A stretch of 46,374 bases of DNA from positions 1 to 46,374 of the forward strand of contig NZ_LMUJ01000100.1 of assembly GCF_009765975.1 (NCBI RefSeq), read 5' to 3'. The notes below the pieces were generated by a model. The model saw nothing but the letters and a program-made list of their open reading frames with translations, did not search any database and was not told the origin of the DNA. Both the position numbers and the translations under genes were made by a program. Origin of the DNA: Acidisphaera sp. S103. Lineage in GTDB: Bacteria; Pseudomonadota; Alphaproteobacteria; Acetobacterales; Acetobacteraceae. Positions 43,075-46,374 of the stretch are shown here, in pieces (position 1 is the stretch's first letter; each line of letters starts with the position of its first letter).

Positions 43075-44427
43075 TTAGCAACTGGTTGCTCCCGTCTCCG
43101 CGCCGGCCGGCTCGCATTCGCCTCTCTCGGCGAGTTGGGCCAACATCCGTGTTGCCTCGGGATGACCGGCCTCGGCCGCGCGGCGAACCCAGGCGAACGC
43201 CGCTCGGTCATCCTGTTCGACACCGATGCCTTGGGCCAGGCACAGGCCAAGATCGAACTGTGCCGCGCGGTCGCCGGCCGCCGCATCTTGCCGTAACAAG
43301 CTTGCCACCGCGGCCTGATCGTCCACCCCTACCCCGCGGGTCAGCGCCAGGCGTACCAGGTCGGCGCGGGCCGTCTCCTCGCCGTTGGCGGCGGCGATCC
43401 GCAGCCAGTGGGCGGCTTCCGCGACATCCTTGGGGATGCCCGTGCCCAGCAGCAGCATCCGACCCAGGATTCGGGCCGCGCCGGTGTGCCCGGCCTCGGC
43501 CGCGCGCCGCAGCCACGTCGCGGCCTCGGCGTAATTGGGCGGCAGCTCGCCATCCCGGGCATAAAGAAAGCCGACTACCGCCGCCGCCTGCGCATCCCCT
43601 GCCAGTGCCGCCCGTCGCAGCCAGGTTTCCGCATTGAAAACATTGCGTTCTATGCCTCGACCGAGCAGAAGGGCGAAGCCGTAGCGGACTTGGGCCTGGG
43701 GGTGGCCAAGTTCGGCTGCAGCTTTGTAGCTGGCCGCCGCCGCGGTGAAATCAACCGAACCGGCCGCGCCGCTTTCGGCCAGCATTCCCATCAGGTGGTG
43801 GGCAACAGCTACGCCATCGGTGGCGGCGGATTGCAGCAATGCGACCGATTCCGCTGCGTGTTCCGTCGTGCCGTCTCGCAGCAATGTCATTGCCAGGCCG
43901 AGTTTGCCGCGCGACCAGCCGGCTTGTGCCGCTTCGCGATACAGCGATTCGCCCGCCGCCGGGTCACGACGGCTTTCCGGCCCGGCTGTCAGGATAAAGC
44001 CCAGCAGCACCTTTGCCTCCGCCGATCCGGCCGCCACGGCCTTGCGGCACCAGCGTTCGGCGGTTTCGTAGTCAGACGCGGCTTCCTGACTCCCATCGTG
44101 GAACAGGCCGGCGGCGCCGTCGTCGGAAACCCCTTGCAGAGCGAGGGCCGCGAGCTGCGTCTGCGCGGCTGTTTCCCCAGCCTCCGCCGAACGGCGAAGC
44201 CACCGCAGTGCTTCGCCGATACTCGGCGGCACACCGAGGCCCAGCAGGTAGCTGCGTCCCAGGCGATATTGCGCCTGCCGTAGACCGGCCGCGGCTGCCC
44301 GGGCGAAGAACGGGAATGCGGCGGCGTGCGCGTCGTGGCTTGCCAGCGCCTCGCCAAGGGCAAACCGAGCCTTGGATGAACCGAGAAGGGCACGCAGGCG
44401 GTTCAGCCATGGGTGGGACCTGAGCAT
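43075..44427 (-). CDS. Sel1-like repeat protein
   Basis: 450 aa from the ATG at 44427, which has AGGA seven bases upstream; the ATG at 44490 is an alternative adding 21 residues. Most of the chain is Sel1-like (SLR) repeats of 36 or so residues with the pattern A-x-x-x-L-G-x-x-x-x-x-G-x-G-V-x-x-[DN]-x-x-x-A-x-x-W-[LY]-R-x-A-A-E-x-G. At least nine copies are visible, for example YRLGRSYLLGLGVPPSIGEA and YGFALLLGRGIERNVF. These alpha-solenoids mediate protein contacts, often in envelope or signalling complexes. No signal peptide is seen. It shares a strand with the TPR-glycosyltransferase and is divergent from the octapeptide-repeat gene, suggesting joint function. Confidence 0.85.
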   Translation of the reverse strand: MLRSHPWLNRLRALLGSSKARFALGEALASHDAHAAAFPFFARAAAAGLRQAQYRLGRSYLLGLGVPPSIGEALRWLRRSAEAGETAAQTQLAALALQGVSDDGAAGLFHDGSQEAASDYETAERWCRKAVAAGSAEAKVLLGFILTAGPESRRDPAAGESLYREAAQAGWSRGKLGLAMTLLRDGTTEHAAESVALLQSAATDGVAVAHHLMGMLAESGAAGSVDFTAAAASYKAAAELGHPQAQVRYGFALLLGRGIERNVFNAETWLRRAALAGDAQAAAVVGFLYARDGELPPNYAEAATWLRRAAEAGHTGAARILGRMLLLGTGIPKDVAEAAHWLRIAAANGEETARADLVRLALTRGVGVDDQAAVASLLRQDAAAGDRAAQFDLGLCLAQGIGVEQDDRAAFAWVRRAAEAGHPEATRMLAQLAERGECEPAGAETGATSC

Positions 44428-44562
44428 TCGGCCATCCTGCCGGCCGGGAGTTAAGCGCCGGTTAACGCGCCCCAATGCGAAAATCGGCATGAGAGCTCTG
44501 CTGTGTTCACTTTTCGTTAACTTTCACGGGTCATGTTGTGCGCCGGCCGAAAAAATTTCGCC

Positions 44563-44579
44563 TTCACCCGAGTGGTGAA
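44563..44579. promoter_or_regulatory. Inverted repeat in the leader of the octapeptide-repeat gene
   Basis: TTCACC and GGTGAA flank a 5-base spacer. It lies 35 bp upstream of the ATG at 44614, in the shared region between the divergent Sel1 gene and the repeat gene. It could be an operator or a hairpin in the mRNA leader. No consensus is recognised. Confidence 0.35.
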
Positions 44580-44613
44580 ACCGTTCGTCGAAATTGCTTC
44601 GGAGTCCTTCCCA

Positions 44614-46374
44614 ATGGCATCCATCACCGCCCTGACGCCCGCGCAAATCGCTGCACTGCCGACCGCCACGATCGCGGCGCTGACCACCACCGAAGTCTCC
44701 GGGATGACCACCGCTCAGGTGGCGGCGTTGACTTCGGTGCAGATGGCGGTGTTGACCACCACGGAGACGGCCGCGTTCACCACTGCGCAGGTGCCTGCCT
44801 TCAGCACGGCGGGGGTGAGGGGGCTTGGATCAACCCAGATCATTGGTTTTGGGTCGGCGCAGATCGCCACCCTGACCACGGCGCAGTTGCCGTCGCTGGC
44901 GGTCGCCGCGCTGGCCGCGCTGACCACCACCGAGACTGCCGCGCTGACTACGTCGCAGGTGGCGGTGCTAACTGCCGCTCAGGTCGCCGGGCTGACCACC
45001 GCGCAGGTGGCAGCGTTGACCACCACCCAAGTGCCGGTGCTGTCCACTGCCGACGTCAAGGCGCTGACCACGGCGCAGATCAAGGCCCTGACCACGGCCC
45101 AGGTGGCGGTGCTGAGCACCACCGAGGTGGCGGCGTTGTCCTCGGCGCAGGTGGCGGCGCTGACCACCACCGAGGCGGCCGCGCTGACCACCACCCAGGT
45201 GCCGGTGCTGTCCACCGGCGGCATCGCCGGGCTGGGGTCGGCGCAGGTCGCCGCCATCGGGTCGGCGCAGATCGCCACCCTGACCACGGCGCAGTTGCCG
45301 TCGCTGGCGGTCGCCGCGCTGGCCGCGCTGACCACCACCGAGACCGCCGCCCTGACCACGTCGCAGGTGGCGGTGCTGACCGCCGCTCAGGTCGCCGGGC
45401 TGACCACCGCGCAGGTGGCGGCGTTGACCACCACCCAGGTGCCGGTGTTGTCCACTGCTGACGTCAAGGCGCTGACCACGGCGCAGATCAAGGCCCTGAC
45501 CACGTCCCAGGTGGCGGTGCTGAGCACCACCGAGGTGGCGGCGTTGTCCTCGGCGCAGGTGGCGGCGTTGACTACTACCGAGGCTGCCGCGCTGACCACC
45601 ACCCAGGTGCCGGTGCTGTCCACCGGTGGCATCGCCGGGCTGGGGTCGGCGCAGGTCGCCGCCATCGGGTCGGCGCAGATCGCCACCCTGACCACGGCGC
45701 AGTTGCCGTCGCTGGCGGTCGCCGCGCTGGCGGCGCTGACCACCACCGAGACTGCCGCGCTGACCACGTCGCAGGTGGCAGTGCTGACCGCCGCTCAGGT
45801 GGCCGGGCTGACCACCGCCCAGGTGGCGGCATTGACCACCACCCAGGTGCCGGTGTTGTCCACCGCTGACGTCAAGGCGCTGACCACGGCGCAGATCAAG
45901 GCCCTGACCACCACGCAGGTGGCGGTGCTGAGCACCACCGAGGTGGCGGCGCTGTCCTCGGCGCAGGTGGCGGCGCTGACCACCACCGAGGCGGCCGCGT
46001 TGACCACCACCCAGGTGCCGGTGCTGTCCACCGGTGGCATCGCCGGGCTGGGGTCGGCGCAGGTCGCCGCCATCGGGTCGGCGCAGATCGCCACCCTGAC
46101 CACGGCACAGTTGCCGTCGCTGGCGGTCGCCGCGCTGGCGGCGCTGACCACCACCGAGACTGCCGCGCTGACTACGTCGCAGGTGGCGGTGCTGACCGCC
46201 GCTCAGGTGGCCGGGCTGACCACCGCTCAGGTGGCGGCGTTGACCACCACCCAGGTGCCGGTGTTGTCCACCGCCGATGTCAAGGCGCTGACCACGGCGC
46301 AGATCAAGGCCCTGACCACGGCCCAGGTGGCGGTGCTGAGCACCACCGAGGTGGCGGCGTTGTCCTCGGCGCAG
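44614..46374 (+). CDS. Giant octapeptide-repeat protein (partial, runs off window)
   Basis: 587 codons visible, no stop by the window end. After MASITA the whole chain is a string of octads of the form L-[TS]-[TS]-x-[QE]-[VI]-x-[AV], 72 complete ones by count. Eight diverged octads are followed by 17-octad (136-residue) units that repeat almost exactly. In a unit, Thr plus Ser make up 39 of 136 residues, and only 12 amino-acid types occur: no Cys, Met, Arg, His, Asn or aromatic residue. There is no N-terminal signal peptide, so export, if any, would use a C-terminal signal outside the window or another route. Similar Thr-Gln-Val octads are seen in unnamed large bacterial repeat proteins often annotated as adhesins, but I cannot name a family. 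The reverse strand is also open through the repeats; that is a codon-bias effect. Confidence 0.75.
   Translation, partial: MASITALTPAQIAALPTATIAALTTTEVSGMTTAQVAALTSVQMAVLTTTETAAFTTAQVPAFSTAGVRGLGSTQIIGFGSAQIATLTTAQLPSLAVAALAALTTTETAALTTSQVAVLTAAQVAGLTTAQVAALTTTQVPVLSTADVKALTTAQIKALTTAQVAVLSTTEVAALSSAQVAALTTTEAAALTTTQVPVLSTGGIAGLGSAQVAAIGSAQIATLTTAQLPSLAVAALAALTTTETAALTTSQVAVLTAAQVAGLTTAQVAALTTTQVPVLSTADVKALTTAQIKALTTSQVAVLSTTEVAALSSAQVAALTTTEAAALTTTQVPVLSTGGIAGLGSAQVAAIGSAQIATLTTAQLPSLAVAALAALTTTETAALTTSQVAVLTAAQVAGLTTAQVAALTTTQVPVLSTADVKALTTAQIKALTTTQVAVLSTTEVAALSSAQVAALTTTEAAALTTTQVPVLSTGGIAGLGSAQVAAIGSAQIATLTTAQLPSLAVAALAALTTTETAALTTSQVAVLTAAQVAGLTTAQVAALTTTQVPVLSTADVKALTTAQIKALTTAQVAVLSTTEVAALSSAQ
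44824..46374 (+). repeat. 408-bp higher-order tandem repeat
   Basis: Unit starts (the Leu codon before Gly-Ser) fall at 44824, 45232, 45640 and 46048, an exact 408-bp spacing (17 x 24 bp), and the last unit is cut by the window end. The first unit is diverged at its start (LGSTQIIG FGSAQIAT where later units have LGSAQVAA IGSAQIAT). Later units differ by few bases, mostly silent, with one octad varying Ala/Ser/Thr. The eight octads before 44824 align with octads 10-17 of the unit, so a diverged half-copy precedes them. Confidence 0.9.

Noticed and set aside
44715..46154. Long open frames on the minus strand and in another plus frame across the octapeptide repeats
   Set aside because: They exist because the repeated GC-rich codons contain no stop in several frames. 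They lack ribosome binding sites and are broken at each unit boundary, while the frame from 44614 runs through all units.
44824..46374. CRISPR array
   Set aside because: The repeats are contiguous multiples of 24 bp, fully coding and without unique spacers.

Overview
The window looks like a piece of a high-GC alphaproteobacterial chromosome, most likely order Rhodospirillales and perhaps Acetobacteraceae-like. The evidence is the run gcrA, isoaspartate methyltransferase-like gene, tolC-type channel, popZ/DUF2497 and valS (30919-37263), a PmtA-type lipid methyltransferase, a ferrochelatase with iron-sulfur-type cysteines, and a dispersed hairpin repeat built on GTCATGG...CCATCCACG. The assignment below class level is an inference.

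Layout. 1-1415: a repeat hairpin and an exported MORN-repeat protein. 1498-7186: a catabolic set of hydantoinase-type amidohydrolase, a small unknown gene, a PRC-barrel protein, an enolase-superfamily dehydratase, a D-2-hydroxyacid dehydrogenase with a TTG start, and on the minus strand a ketopantoate-reductase-like protein. 7416-8555 (minus): a probable LCIB-type beta-carbonic anhydrase homologue. 8849-10344: a nuclease toxin and immunity pair resembling Bacillus YeeF/YezG but with a different N-terminus. 10510-13146: SDR, pirin, NTF2-like and PPOX-type genes. 13367-16286: an FAD oxidoreductase and an MFS permease behind two palindromes. 16287-16969: non-coding, filled by MITE-like palindromic elements. 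16970-22335: two tandem hydroxyacid dehydrogenases, an MlrC-type metallopeptidase, a pteridine-reductase-type SDR and a coupled MFS transporter. 22587-25142: a divergent TauD-type dioxygenase and HpaB-type monooxygenase.

25153-27283 (minus) is a light and c-di-GMP operon: a PAS-GGDEF protein with an eroded EAL domain, followed by a BLUF photoreceptor. Next come argB, a GFA-family protein, a two-gene module with an XRE regulator, tRNA-Cys(GCA) and a Tat-type amidohydrolase. The core block gcrA-to-valS covers 30919-37263. A membrane protein with a PmtA-like methyltransferase (37467-38796) and hemE-hemH (39273-41358) follow on the minus strand.

The right end carries a TPR-glycosyltransferase (GT9-like) and a Sel1-repeat protein on the minus strand. 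Divergent from them is the most unusual object in the window: a gene starting at 44614 and still open at 46374. It encodes a protein made almost wholly of octapeptides of the type L-T-T-A-Q-V-A-A, arranged in near-identical 408-bp (17 x 8 residue) higher-order units. The neighbouring glycosyltransferase and TPR-like protein suggest, without proving, a surface or envelope system built around this Thr/Ser-rich repeat protein.
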